Source: Flavobacterium sp.
Lineage (GTDB): Bacteria > Bacteroidota > Bacteroidia > Flavobacteriales > Flavobacteriaceae
Reading direction: 5' to 3'
NCBI RefSeq assembly: GCF_024305175.1
Contig: NZ_JAMWYY010000033.1
Location: forward strand, 1 to 33,051
Length of the DNA: 33,051 bases
Positions 18,072-26,338 of the stretch are shown one piece after another. Under the pieces are notes generated by a model. The model was not told the DNA's origin. It searched no databases and worked only from the letters and a program-made list of their open reading frames with translations. Each line of letters starts with the position of its first letter. The stretch's first letter is position 1. The translations under genes were made by a program, and so were the position numbers.

Positions 18072-18574
18072 TGTTTGCCCGGCTTAATTAAGTAGATTAT
18101 TATAATGCAGAGAGTAAGCGTAAACAGGGTTGCTATAAACATCCTTAAAAGGCTGTCCAGTAAAAAGCTTAGCCTGAATACTTCCAAAAGGTATAAAATT
18201 AAATGATGTATTACAACAGAAATGAGTATAAATGAAAACCTTTCGGGTGACAGCTTTTCGTTAATCCGAATGGTCTGGTATTCGTAGCTGAGCCCGAATG
18301 AGAATTTAAAGATAGATGGCCTTACATAAGCCAGTACTAATGAAGCGGCAGCATGCACACCGCCTGAATTGGTAAACATATCTATAAACAAACCAAGCAG
18401 GAATGATGAAACCAGCAGCAAGGCACGGTTACCGTTTACGGGGTATAATATAATGAATAAGATATATGGGTATGGGTCTGCCAGCCCGAACAGGTCTATA
18501 CGGTTAAAAACCACTACCTGCATAAGGAGCAGTATAATAAAGCGTGCTATGTTTATTATTACTGTACTACTCAT
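18068..18574 (-). CDS. mreD: Rod shape-determining protein MreD
   Basis: A 168-residue hydrophobic protein with about five membrane segments, a component of the elongasome. The sequence itself is poorly conserved. The call rests on size, membrane pattern, the DLFGLADPYPYI / GLFIDMFTNSGG features near residues 27-70, and the fixed position between mreC and mrdA. It overlaps mreC by 8 bases and mrdA by 4. Confidence 0.9.
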   Translation of the reverse strand: MSSTVIINIARFIILLLMQVVVFNRIDLFGLADPYPYILFIILYPVNGNRALLLVSSFLLGLFIDMFTNSGGVHAAASLVLAYVRPSIFKFSFGLSYEYQTIRINEKLSPERFSFILISVVIHHLILYLLEVFRLSFLLDSLLRMFIATLFTLTLCIIIIYLIKPGKQ

Positions 18575-19394
18575 TTTGTGTTGTGGTTTCTTCCAGCTCT
18601 ATAATTTCGTCGCGGTCTTTGTTGGCAATTATATATACGTGTCCAAGGCTTGTCATATCATTAAACAGCCTTACGTTAAGAAAGTAATAGTTCGTTTTTT
18701 CGTTTATAAAAACTTTATCTATAACTCCTATAGGTACATTTTCAGGAAATATAACAGAGCGGCCTCCGGTAACAACTGTATCGCCTTTGTTTACTGCTGC
18801 AAGGCGTGGCACATCTGTTAACTGGGCAAAGCCTGCATTTTCGCCATCCCAAACCAAAAAGCCATAGTGGTCGTTCTTTTTTAATTTGGCTGCAAGTTTA
18901 AACTTAAGGTTAAGCACACTTATAACAGTGGCGTAGTTTTTAGATACGTTTTCTACAATACCCACAACACCCTGGCTGCTAACTACACCCATATCCGGTT
19001 TTACACCATCTATAGAGCCGCTGTTTATAGTAAGATAGTTTTCGTGTACATTATATGAGTTGGCTATAACCTTACTTTGTATCACTTCAAAATTACCCAT
19101 AGCATCAGGTATTTCTACCGGGGGAACATTTGCAGTATCCTGTGTATTGAAAAGCAGTTTTTTAAGCCTTGCGTTTTCTTCTGCCAGCTTTTCGTTCTGG
19201 TCTTTAAGGCTGAAATATTCCTCTACCTTATTTACCTGCTCGTAAACATAGCCGCTAACGGCATTAGCCGATGATATAGCCCTGCTGCGGTGGTAGGAAT
19301 GCGATTGTATAGTAAGCGTTAACGATATCCCCAAAAGCAGCAAAAACAGTATCAGAATACTGTTTTTAAATATAAAATTTAATATTTGCTGCAT
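18567..19394 (-). CDS. mreC: Rod shape-determining protein MreC
   Basis: A 275-residue bitopic protein that links MreB to periplasmic cell-wall synthases. One N-terminal membrane helix (about 10-27) is followed by a coiled-coil stretch (about 55-85, rich in Glu, Lys and Leu). The beta-rich MreC domain then carries INSGSIDGVKPDMGVVSSQGVVG and further two-barrel strands. It lies 11 bases after mreB and overlaps mreD. Confidence 0.95.
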   Translation of the reverse strand: MQQILNFIFKNSILILFLLLLGISLTLTIQSHSYHRSRAISSANAVSGYVYEQVNKVEEYFSLKDQNEKLAEENARLKKLLFNTQDTANVPPVEIPDAMGNFEVIQSKVIANSYNVHENYLTINSGSIDGVKPDMGVVSSQGVVGIVENVSKNYATVISVLNLKFKLAAKLKKNDHYGFLVWDGENAGFAQLTDVPRLAAVNKGDTVVTGGRSVIFPENVPIGVIDKVFINEKTNYYFLNVRLFNDMTSLGHVYIIANKDRDEIIELEETTTQNE

Positions 19395-19405
19395 CTGCTA
19401 TTTCT

Positions 19406-20434
19406 TTATTTTATGAGTATGCTCCTGAATTTCTGTAGGTTTTTTAGTGCCATTCCTGTTCCTCTTACAACGGCCCTTAGCGGGTCTTCGGCAATGTAAA
19501 CAGGAAGGTCGGTTTTTTGCGATATCCTTTTGTCAAGCCCCCTTAGCATTGAGCCGCCCCCTGCAAGGTATATCCCCGTGTTGTAAATATCGGCTGCAAG
19601 TTCCGGCGGGGTCTGGCTCAGGGTCTCCATTACCGCATCTTCAATTCGCTGTATCGATTTGTCCAGCGCCTTTGCAATTTCACGGTACGAAACATCAACC
19701 TGTTTTGGCTTACCCGTTAAAAGGTCACGCCCCTGTACCGACATTTCCTCCGGCGGAGAGTCAAGGTCTTCGAGCGCGGCTCCTATTTGTATCTTAATTT
19801 TCTCGGCAGTACTTTCACCCACAAAAAGGTTGTGCTGGGTACGCATGTAGTACACAATATCGTTTGTAAATACGTCTCCGGCAATTTTAACCGACTTATC
19901 GCATACAATACCGCCAAGCGCTATTACAGCAATCTCTGTAGTACCACCACCAATATCTACAATCATGTTACCTTTTGGCTGCATAATATCTACCCCGATA
20001 CCTATTGCCGCTGCCATTGGCTCGTGTATAAGATAAACTTCTTTACCGTTTACACGCTCAGCACTCTCTTTAACCGCGCGCATTTCTACCTCGGTAATGC
20101 CCGATGGTATGCAGATAACCATGCGAAGGGCAGGGGTAAACAGTCTCTTTTTTAATGCCGGTATGCTCTTAATGAACATGCTTATCATCTTCTCTGAAGC
20201 ATCAAAGTCGGCAATAACCCCATCTTTAAGTGGACGTATGGTTTTTATGTTCTCATGTGTTTTGCCCTGCATCATGTTAGCCTCTTTACCCACCGCGATA
20301 ATTTTGCCGCTAACGCGGTCGCGGGCCACTATAGAAGGGCTGTCTATAACTACTTTGTCATTATGTATGATTAGGGTATTTGCGGTACCAAGGTCAATGG
20401 CAATGTCCTCGGTCATGAAATCAAAAAATCCCAT
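19406..20434 (-). CDS. mreB: Actin-like rod shape-determining protein MreB
   Basis: A 342-residue bacterial actin that directs elongation by positioning the RodA-PBP2 machinery under the inner membrane. The nucleotide-binding motifs are DLGTANTLI (phosphate 1, near residue 14), VDIGGGTTEIAV (phosphate 2, near 159) and LAGGGSMLRGL (adenosine site, near 290). The N-terminal MGFFDF can serve as the amphipathic membrane-binding stretch. The length is normal. It lies 53 bases after purH on the same strand. Confidence 0.98.
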   Translation of the reverse strand: MGFFDFMTEDIAIDLGTANTLIIHNDKVVIDSPSIVARDRVSGKIIAVGKEANMMQGKTHENIKTIRPLKDGVIADFDASEKMISMFIKSIPALKKRLFTPALRMVICIPSGITEVEMRAVKESAERVNGKEVYLIHEPMAAAIGIGVDIMQPKGNMIVDIGGGTTEIAVIALGGIVCDKSVKIAGDVFTNDIVYYMRTQHNLFVGESTAEKIKIQIGAALEDLDSPPEEMSVQGRDLLTGKPKQVDVSYREIAKALDKSIQRIEDAVMETLSQTPPELAADIYNTGIYLAGGGSMLRGLDKRISQKTDLPVYIAEDPLRAVVRGTGMALKNLQKFRSILIK

Positions 20435-20473
20435 ACGTGTTCAGGGTTTATATATTATAAAAAATTCAGCCTA

Positions 20474-20481
20474 CAAAAATA
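20474..20481 (-). promoter_or_regulatory. Candidate -7 element in the purH-mreB gap
   Basis: TATTTTTG on the minus strand fits TAnnTTTG and is placed to give a leader of about 30-40 bases for mreB. No TTTG lies 19-23 bases upstream, so an internal promoter for the mre genes is only a possibility. Confidence 0.3.
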
Positions 20482-20487
20482 ACAAAA

Positions 20488-22014
20488 TTAATGTTTAAAA
20501 TGGCGCGTTCCTGTAAATACCATTGCCACATTATTTTCGTTGCAGTAGTTTATGCTCAATTCGTCCTTTATAGAGCCTCCGGGCTGTATTACGGCTGTAA
20601 TTCCCGCCTTTTTTGCCAGCTCCACACAATCAGGGAACGGAAAGAAAGCATCACTTGCCATAACGGCCCCATTAAGGTCAAAATTAAACGAACGTGCTTT
20701 TTCTACTGCCTGCTTTAATGCATCTACACGCGAGGTTTGCCCGGTTCCTGATGCACAAAGCTGTTTATTCTTAGCAAAAACTATAGTATTCGATTTGGTG
20801 TGTTTGCATATCTTGCCTGCAAAAAGCAGGTCCTGCACTTCATTATCGGTAGGTGATGTTACGGTAACGGTTTGCAGGTGCTCTTTATTGTCTGTAATAT
20901 TATCTTTATCCTGAACCAATAATCCGTTAAGGCATGTGCGCACCTGTTTTTCAGGTAGCTTAGTTTCATGCTGCACCAGTAATATCCTGTTTTTCTTTTC
21001 TTTCAGTATTTCTTCTGCCTCGCTACTAAAGCCCGGCGCTATAACCACCTCGCAGAAAAGCTTGTTTATTTCTTCGGCTGCATTTTTATCAATGGCTGCA
21101 TTGCTTATTAGCACCCCGCCAAAAGCAGAGGTAGGGTCGCCCGCCAGTGCATCAAGGTAAGCCTGTTTTACCGTTGGCCTTGTGGCAAGCCCGCAGGCAT
21201 TGTTGTGCTTTAATATGGCAAATGTTGGCTCGTCATCTTTAAATTCCTGCATCAGGTTTACGGCAGCATCTACATCTAAAAGGTTGTTGTAAGAAAGCTC
21301 TTTGCCGTGCAGCTTGGTAAACATCTCATCAAAATTACCAAAGAAGAATCCTTTTTGGTGCGGGTTTTCGCCGTAGCGTAATACCTGCCCGTTGGCAATG
21401 CTTGCTTTATAGTAAGTATCGTCTGTATTAAAATAAGTAAATATAGCCGTATCATAGTTAGATGATACATGAAATGCCTTAGTGGCAAAATGCCTGCGCT
21501 CTTCTATAGTTGTGGCGCAGTTATTTTTGGTAATGGTTTCAAGGAAAAGGCTGTAATCTTCTACCGAAGCTACTATAACCGTATCCTTAAAATTCTTGGC
21601 GGCCGCACGGATAAGTGAAATACCGCCAATGTCAATTTTTTCTATAATATCAGCTTCAGGTGCGCCCGATGCCACCGTTTTTTCAAAAGGATATAAATCT
21701 ACAATAACCAAATCTATCTGCGGAATGTTGTATTCCTGCATTTGCTGCACATCGCTTTCGTTATCCTGGCGGTTAAGTATACCGCCAAATACCTTAGGAT
21801 GAAGTGTTTTTACCCTGCCACCCAGTATAGAGGGGTAAGAGGTTACATCTTCTACCGCCACAACGGGTATGCCAAGCTCTTTGATAAAAGTTTCGGTACC
21901 GCCGGTTGAATAAATAGTAACGTTGTGCTCGTGCAGTTTGCGTACAATCGGCTCCAGGCCTTCCTTGTCGAAAACCGAGATTAATGCCGAAGAAATGGTT
22001 TTAAGTGTGCTCAT
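20488..22014 (-). CDS. purH: Bifunctional AICAR formyltransferase / IMP cyclohydrolase
   Basis: A 508-residue cytosolic enzyme for the last two steps of IMP synthesis: formylation of AICAR with 10-formyl-THF, then ring closure. The N-terminal MGS-like cyclohydrolase domain has YSTGGTETFIKELG and GGRVKTLHPKVFGG. The C-terminal formyltransferase domain has RYGENPHQKG, ILKHNNACGLA and SDAFFPFPD. The length is typical. It leads the mreBCD-mrdA-rodA group and has its own strong promoter candidate. Confidence 0.97.
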   Translation of the reverse strand: MSTLKTISSALISVFDKEGLEPIVRKLHEHNVTIYSTGGTETFIKELGIPVVAVEDVTSYPSILGGRVKTLHPKVFGGILNRQDNESDVQQMQEYNIPQIDLVIVDLYPFEKTVASGAPEADIIEKIDIGGISLIRAAAKNFKDTVIVASVEDYSLFLETITKNNCATTIEERRHFATKAFHVSSNYDTAIFTYFNTDDTYYKASIANGQVLRYGENPHQKGFFFGNFDEMFTKLHGKELSYNNLLDVDAAVNLMQEFKDDEPTFAILKHNNACGLATRPTVKQAYLDALAGDPTSAFGGVLISNAAIDKNAAEEINKLFCEVVIAPGFSSEAEEILKEKKNRILLVQHETKLPEKQVRTCLNGLLVQDKDNITDNKEHLQTVTVTSPTDNEVQDLLFAGKICKHTKSNTIVFAKNKQLCASGTGQTSRVDALKQAVEKARSFNFDLNGAVMASDAFFPFPDCVELAKKAGITAVIQPGGSIKDELSINYCNENNVAMVFTGTRHFKH

Positions 22015-22039
22015 TTTGTTGTGTTGTGTTTAGAAGCTG

Positions 22040-22071
22040 CAAAAGTAGTTAATGAAGGCTTAACATTCAAA
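22040..22071 (-). promoter_or_regulatory. Bacteroidetes-type promoter of purH
   Basis: On the minus strand, TTTG (22068-22071), 20 bases, then TACTTTTG (22040-22047), which matches TAnnTTTG. The ATG lies 25 bases beyond the -7 element. It probably drives purH and, by read-through, the mre-mrdA-rodA genes. Confidence 0.7.
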
Positions 22072-22171
22072 GCCACAGGCACCATAATTTCAGGTTTTTT
22101 ATTTTATTATTTGATGTTTTAGGTTTTTGCAAAAAAAATATTGAATTTTACATCAATACAAATAAACAGCT

Positions 22172-23422
22172 ATGCTTTTATACCTGCGTTTGCTAAAAGA
22201 AAGCCTTTCTTTTGCCCTTAGTGCGCTTACTAATAATAAACTGCGCACATTCCTTTCATTACTGGGGGTTACCATTGGTATCTTTTCTATCATTGCCGTG
22301 CTGGCAGCGGTAGATTCTCTCGACAGGAAAATTAAGGCCGACCTTAGCAAAGTAGATAAAAATACCATGTACCTGAAGCGTTTTTCATTTGGGCCTTCTG
22401 ATATACCGAGGTGGAAGCGTGAGCAGTTTCCTGATGTGAGCTATGATGAGTACCAGTACCTTAAAGATGCGGTACAGTCTATAGACCATCTTGCCTTCCA
22501 GATATTTACCAAAAGCGAGAACCTGAAATATGAAGATAACATTGCCAGCAATGTAAATGTAGTGCCGGTATCATATGAATTTGAAGATATTCAAAGCCTT
22601 GAAATAGCCCAGGGCAGGTTTTATAATGAATCGGAAAGCAACTCCGGTAACGCGGTAGCTGTTATTGGCTACGAAATTGCACAAACCCTTTTTGGCGAGA
22701 CCGACCCCATAAACAAAAAGTTCCGCATGTACGGGCAACGCTTTACAGTAATTGGCGTATTAAAAAAGCAGGGCGAAAGCACCTTTGGGCCGAGTAATGA
22801 CACCTCTGTAATTATCCCGGTTAATTTTATAAGGCAAATGTATGGCGACCATAATGATTTTATGACGCCTATAATTGTTATAAAACCAAAGTCGGGCGAA
22901 GATCCGGAGGCCGTAAAGGGTGAAATAACACAAAAGCTGCGCAGCTACCGGGGTATAAAAGCCGGCGATATTGATAATTTTATTATAGATATACTTGCCG
23001 GGTTTACCGATTTGATAGATAACATAATAGGGCAGATGAAGGTTATCGGCTGGATTATAAGCGGCTTCTCATTGTTGGTGGGTGGCTTTGGCATCGCTAA
23101 TATTATGTTTGTTTCGGTTAAAGAGCGTACCAACCTTATTGGTATTCAGAAAGCCCTTGGTGCCAAGAACCGTTTTATATTGTTTCAGTTTTTATTTGAG
23201 GCGATTATACTATCGGTAATAGGCGGGCTTGTGGGTATGCTCATGGTTTGGGGTATTGCCGCTGTACTGACCAAAGTGCTGGAGTTTGAATTTATACTCA
23301 GCTTTTCCAATATTATTATTGGTGCCGGGCTGGCATCATTCATCGGGCTGATATCGGGTATATTACCGGCTATCTCTGCCAGTAAGCTTGATCCTGTTGA
23401 GGCAATAAGGAGTGGGATGTAA
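22172..23422 (+). CDS. FtsX/MacB-type ABC transporter permease
   Basis: A 416-residue inner-membrane permease of the mechanotransmission (MacB-like) class, used in efflux or lipoprotein/lipid handling. One N-terminal helix (about 20-42) follows ALTNNKLRTFLSLLGV. The periplasmic MacB_PCD domain covers about 43-275. The C-terminal FtsX domain has three helices, with GIANIMFVSVKERTNLIG near residue 308 and the closing DPVEAIR. There is no ATPase gene beside it, so its energy source must be encoded elsewhere. It is divergent from purH and ends 14 bases before the convergent gene at 23437. Confidence 0.9.
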   Translation: MLLYLRLLKESLSFALSALTNNKLRTFLSLLGVTIGIFSIIAVLAAVDSLDRKIKADLSKVDKNTMYLKRFSFGPSDIPRWKREQFPDVSYDEYQYLKDAVQSIDHLAFQIFTKSENLKYEDNIASNVNVVPVSYEFEDIQSLEIAQGRFYNESESNSGNAVAVIGYEIAQTLFGETDPINKKFRMYGQRFTVIGVLKKQGESTFGPSNDTSVIIPVNFIRQMYGDHNDFMTPIIVIKPKSGEDPEAVKGEITQKLRSYRGIKAGDIDNFIIDILAGFTDLIDNIIGQMKVIGWIISGFSLLVGGFGIANIMFVSVKERTNLIGIQKALGAKNRFILFQFLFEAIILSVIGGLVGMLMVWGIAAVLTKVLEFEFILSFSNIIIGAGLASFIGLISGILPAISASKLDPVEAIRSGM

Positions 23423-23436
23423 AATTTATTTTAAAT

Positions 23437-24216
23437 TTAATTATTGTTAGAGTTAATCATCTTTTTAAGAATTAGATTATTTAGTATTTTCCAATCTTTA
23501 TCTTGACCGAGTAATATTTTTACATCACTATGATTTTTATTACTAATTACGAAATAAGGCGTTGTTAGAGAAGTATTTTTTGAAAAGAAAATGAATGCAT
23601 AATCAACAGTGAGAATTATGAAAGCATCTTCTGCAAATTCATATGCTGCAAAAATACCTCGAGTTTTATACTTAGGCTTAATAACACAGTGATGATAATC
23701 AGGTGTTTTGATAATTTTTTTTGCAGATTCTATCAAATCACTATGCTTTGTTTTTAAGTTATCATTTAAAAAAGATCTTAATTCATTTTCTGTGTCGATA
23801 TCCAACTTAAAATTTTTGAATTCTTGTAGTTCAGATATTGAAGCGCGCCAAACTAATGAAAATAAAAAAACTTTAAAGAGCGCAGGAATTAAATCTTTAA
23901 AAATTAATAATTCGTTTCCAAGTTCAGTACTAATAATATATTTTCGTTTTGCGTTTGGTAAATTATTTATGTCTATAAAAATTTTTGAAAAATAGGTTTC
24001 TATTATTTCGATTCTCTTTTCACATGAAACACAAAAAATATTGTTTTCTTTAGGGACATCTTGTATCCTTTTTGTTGTTGCATTTCTCCTAATTAACACT
24101 GTATGACGCGGTGCTACATTCTCGAATAAACGCTTGCACATAAATTTTGGAATTATATGTGAATTTAGCTTATCTGCAGGGTTTTTACCACACAAGTTAC
24201 ATACTTTATTAGTCAT
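23437..24216 (-). CDS. Uncharacterised protein with HNH/treble-clef-like zinc-binding signature
   Basis: A 259-residue protein of unknown function. The N-terminus has Cys6-x2-Cys9, then Ser19-His20 in SHIIPKF, then Cys62-x2-Cys65-Glu66. This spacing resembles zinc-bound HNH or treble-clef domains in many uncharacterised bacterial proteins. No nuclease activity can be claimed from this alone. The remaining 190 residues are Lys/Ile/Asn/Phe-rich, with a hydrophobic stretch near 105-125 (LIPALFKVFLFSLVWRAS), and show no family I recognise. There is no signal peptide. The gene is far more AT-rich than its neighbours: one 60-base line counted 25% G+C against 50% in a line of accD. It stands alone, convergent with the MacB-type permease and upstream of nothing on its strand, which suggests horizontal gain. 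Confidence 0.75.
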   Translation of the reverse strand: MTNKVCNLCGKNPADKLNSHIIPKFMCKRLFENVAPRHTVLIRRNATTKRIQDVPKENNIFCVSCEKRIEIIETYFSKIFIDINNLPNAKRKYIISTELGNELLIFKDLIPALFKVFLFSLVWRASISELQEFKNFKLDIDTENELRSFLNDNLKTKHSDLIESAKKIIKTPDYHHCVIKPKYKTRGIFAAYEFAEDAFIILTVDYAFIFFSKNTSLTTPYFVISNKNHSDVKILLGQDKDWKILNNLILKKMINSNNN

Positions 24217-24259
24217 TATGGTTTTAAACTATATATGATAATTTTAACCTAATTTATAA

Positions 24260-24302
24260 AATAAACTAAAACCCCAGCCAATGGCTGGGGTTTTAGTTTA
24301 TT
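24260..24302 (-). terminator. Long perfect-stem terminator after accD
   Basis: An inverted repeat with perfect 20-bp arms (24260-24279 and 24283-24302) around a 3-base loop. The core is CCCCAGCC / GGCTGGGG, flanked by A- and T-rich ends, so it can work in both directions. It overlaps the accD stop codon by two bases and shields the gene at 23437-24216 from read-through. Confidence 0.93.
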
Positions 24303-25155
24303 ATCTTATCGGTTGGTTCTGTATAAGGTCGAGGTAAAGGTTAATCTTGTCTTTCAACTCCTTTCTCGGAGTGATAAAGTCAAGGAAACCATGTTCCAGT
24401 ACAAACTCTGCGGTCTGGAAACCTTCCGGCAGGTCTTTACCTGTAGTATCTTTAACCACACGCGGGCCCGCAAAGCCTATGAGCGCCCCCGGCTCACTGA
24501 TGTTAATATCGCCCAGCATAGCATAAGATGCTGTTGTACCACCCGTTGTAGGGTCTGTACATAATGATATATAAGGTATCCCCGCATCGGCAAGCTGTGC
24601 CAGCTTGGCAGAAGTCTTGGCAAGCTGCATTAATGACATTGCCGCTTCCATCATCCTTGCGCCACCTGACTTTGATATCATCAGGAACGGTATTTTGTGC
24701 TTGATGGAGTAATCTATCGCACGGGCTATTTTTTCGCCCACCACAGCACCCATAGAACCGCCAATAAAGGCAAAGTCCATACAGGCAATAACAAGGTCTT
24801 TGCCTTTAGATTTACCTACTGCTGCACGCACGGCATCCTTAAGGCGGGTCTTGTCCATAGCCTCTTTAAGGCGGTCGCTGTATTTTTTGGTATCAACAAA
24901 CTTAAGCGGGTCTTTACTGGTAATGCCTGCATCAAGCTCTGTAAATTCGTTATCATCAAAAAGAATGGAGAAATACTCCTTACTGCCTATCCGCACGTGG
25001 TAACCGTCTTCCGGGCTTACATAATAGTTACGTGCCAGCTCGTCGGCATCCACAATTTTACCGGTAGGCGATTTGTACCATAAACCTTTAGGTACATCTT
25101 TTTTATCTTCGGTTGGTGTCTGTATTCCTTTCTCCGTTCTCTTAAACCAAGCCAT
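24301..25155 (-). CDS. accD: Acetyl-CoA carboxylase carboxyltransferase subunit beta
   Basis: A 284-residue subunit that, with AccA, moves the carboxyl group from biotin to acetyl-CoA to form malonyl-CoA for fatty-acid synthesis. Carboxyltransferase features are [40 protein letters not shown] and [13 protein letters not shown]. The four Cys that form the N-terminal zinc ribbon in most AccD are absent: the equivalent positions are Ser29, Gly32, Ser47 and Asp50, within an otherwise alignable LWYKSPTGK / [11 protein letters not shown] segment. It lies 66 bases after fbaA with a hairpin between them. Confidence 0.95.
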   Translation of the reverse strand: MAWFKRTEKGIQTPTEDKKDVPKGLWYKSPTGKIVDADELARNYYVSPEDGYHVRIGSKEYFSILFDDNEFTELDAGITSKDPLKFVDTKKYSDRLKEAMDKTRLKDAVRAAVGKSKGKDLVIACMDFAFIGGSMGAVVGEKIARAIDYSIKHKIPFLMISKSGGARMMEAAMSLMQLAKTSAKLAQLADAGIPYISLCTDPTTGGTTASYAMLGDINISEPGALIGFAGPRVVKDTTGKDLPEGFQTAEFVLEHGFLDFITPRKELKDKINLYLDLIQNQPIR

Positions 25156-25172
25156 ATTATTTCAGTTTAAAT

Positions 25173-25208
25173 AAAAAAGTTGCCGCCTGTTGCAATACAA
25201 CAGCCGGC
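25173..25208 (-). terminator. Hairpin with T-tract between fbaA and accD
   Basis: Eleven-bp arms (25182-25192 and 25198-25208) with one internal mismatch and a 5-base loop. On the minus strand they are followed by a run of six T (25173-25178). It may end the fbaA transcript or let only part of it read into accD. No separate accD promoter is evident downstream. Confidence 0.7.
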
Positions 25209-25221
25209 AGCTTTAAGTTCA

Positions 25222-26289
25222 TTATAGGGTGTTAACGTTATTCAGGTCTTCAAAGGCCTGTTCAAGCCTTTTGTTAAAAGTAAGTTCGCCTTCGCGTATC
25301 CATTTCCTCGGATCGTAGTGTTTCTTGTTCGGGCTGTCTGCGCCTTCCGGGTTACCAATCTGGGTTTTAAGATAATCAGCTTTGCTGCCCATGTAATCGC
25401 GGATACCTTCTGTAAAGGCAAACTGCAGGTCGGTATCAATATTCATCTTTATAACACCATAAGAAATGGCTTCCCTTATCTCTTCAAGCGTAGAGCCTGA
25501 ACCGCCGTGGAAAACAAAATCTACAGGATTTGCTCCGGTGTTAAACTTCTGCTGTACATACTCCTGAGAGTTTTTAAGGATTTTCGGGGTAAGCTTTACG
25601 TTACCCGGCTTGTAAACACCATGCACGTTGCCAAAGGCAGCGGCTATAGTTATTTTGTCAGAAACCTTTAAAAGCTCTTCATAAGCATAAGCTACTTCTT
25701 CCGGCTGGGTATATAGTTTAGAGCTGTCAACGTCAGAGTTATCCACGCCGTCTTCCTCACCACCTGTAATACCAAGTTCAATTTCAAGGGTCATGCCCAT
25801 TTTGCTCATCCTTTCAAGGTACTCCTTGCAAATTTCTATATTTTCTTCAATCGGCTCTTCGCTTAGGTCAAGCATGTGCGAGCTGAATAGCGGCTTACCG
25901 TGTTCTTTATAATGTTGCTCACTTGCATCAAGCAGCCCGTCTATCCACGGCAAAAGGTTTTTTGCACAATGGTCTGTATGCAGTATAACGGTAGCGCCAT
26001 AGGCTTCGGCAAGGGTATGTATGTGTTTTGCACCGGCTACCGCACCAAGTATTGCCGCTTTCTGGCCGTCGTTGCTAAGGCCTTTACCGGCATTAAAAGC
26101 AGCGCCTCCGTTAGAGAACTGTATAATTACAGGGGCTTTTAGTTTTGCCGCAGTTTCCAGCACACCGTTAATGGTGCTGCTGCCTGTTACGTTTACCGCA
26201 GGTAGGGCAAACCCTTTTTCTTTGGCATATTTAAATATCTCCTGTACCTGGTCTCCGGTAGCTACGCCGGGCTTAATATTATGAGCCAT
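25222..26289 (-). CDS. fbaA: Class II fructose-bisphosphate aldolase
   Basis: A 355-residue zinc-dependent glycolytic and gluconeogenic aldolase that splits fructose-1,6-bisphosphate into DHAP and GAP. The length fits class IIA. Metal and substrate motifs are visible: HTDHCAKNLLPW (near residue 105), GGEEDGVDN (near 176), FGNVHGVYKPG (near 220) and FVFHGGSGS (near 260), followed by VIKMNIDTDLQ. It is the first gene of the fbaA-accD pair. Confidence 0.97.
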   Translation of the reverse strand: MAHNIKPGVATGDQVQEIFKYAKEKGFALPAVNVTGSSTINGVLETAAKLKAPVIIQFSNGGAAFNAGKGLSNDGQKAAILGAVAGAKHIHTLAEAYGATVILHTDHCAKNLLPWIDGLLDASEQHYKEHGKPLFSSHMLDLSEEPIEENIEICKEYLERMSKMGMTLEIELGITGGEEDGVDNSDVDSSKLYTQPEEVAYAYEELLKVSDKITIAAAFGNVHGVYKPGNVKLTPKILKNSQEYVQQKFNTGANPVDFVFHGGSGSTLEEIREAISYGVIKMNIDTDLQFAFTEGIRDYMGSKADYLKTQIGNPEGADSPNKKHYDPRKWIREGELTFNKRLEQAFEDLNNVNTL

Positions 26290-26318
26290 CAGTTGTTAGT
26301 TTTAGAGTTTGTGATGTA

Positions 26319-26326
26319 CAAAAATA
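26319..26326 (-). promoter_or_regulatory. Candidate -7 element for fbaA
   Basis: TATTTTTG on the minus strand, 30 bases before the fbaA ATG, fits TAnnTTTG. The upstream TTTG element is not recognisable. Confidence 0.4.
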
Positions 26327-26338
26327 GTACTTTTAGTT

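Noticed and set aside
23437..24216. Calling the AT-rich gene an HNH endonuclease of a defence system
   Set aside because: Only the zinc-ligand pattern is visible. No catalytic set can be assigned and no defence genes are nearby.
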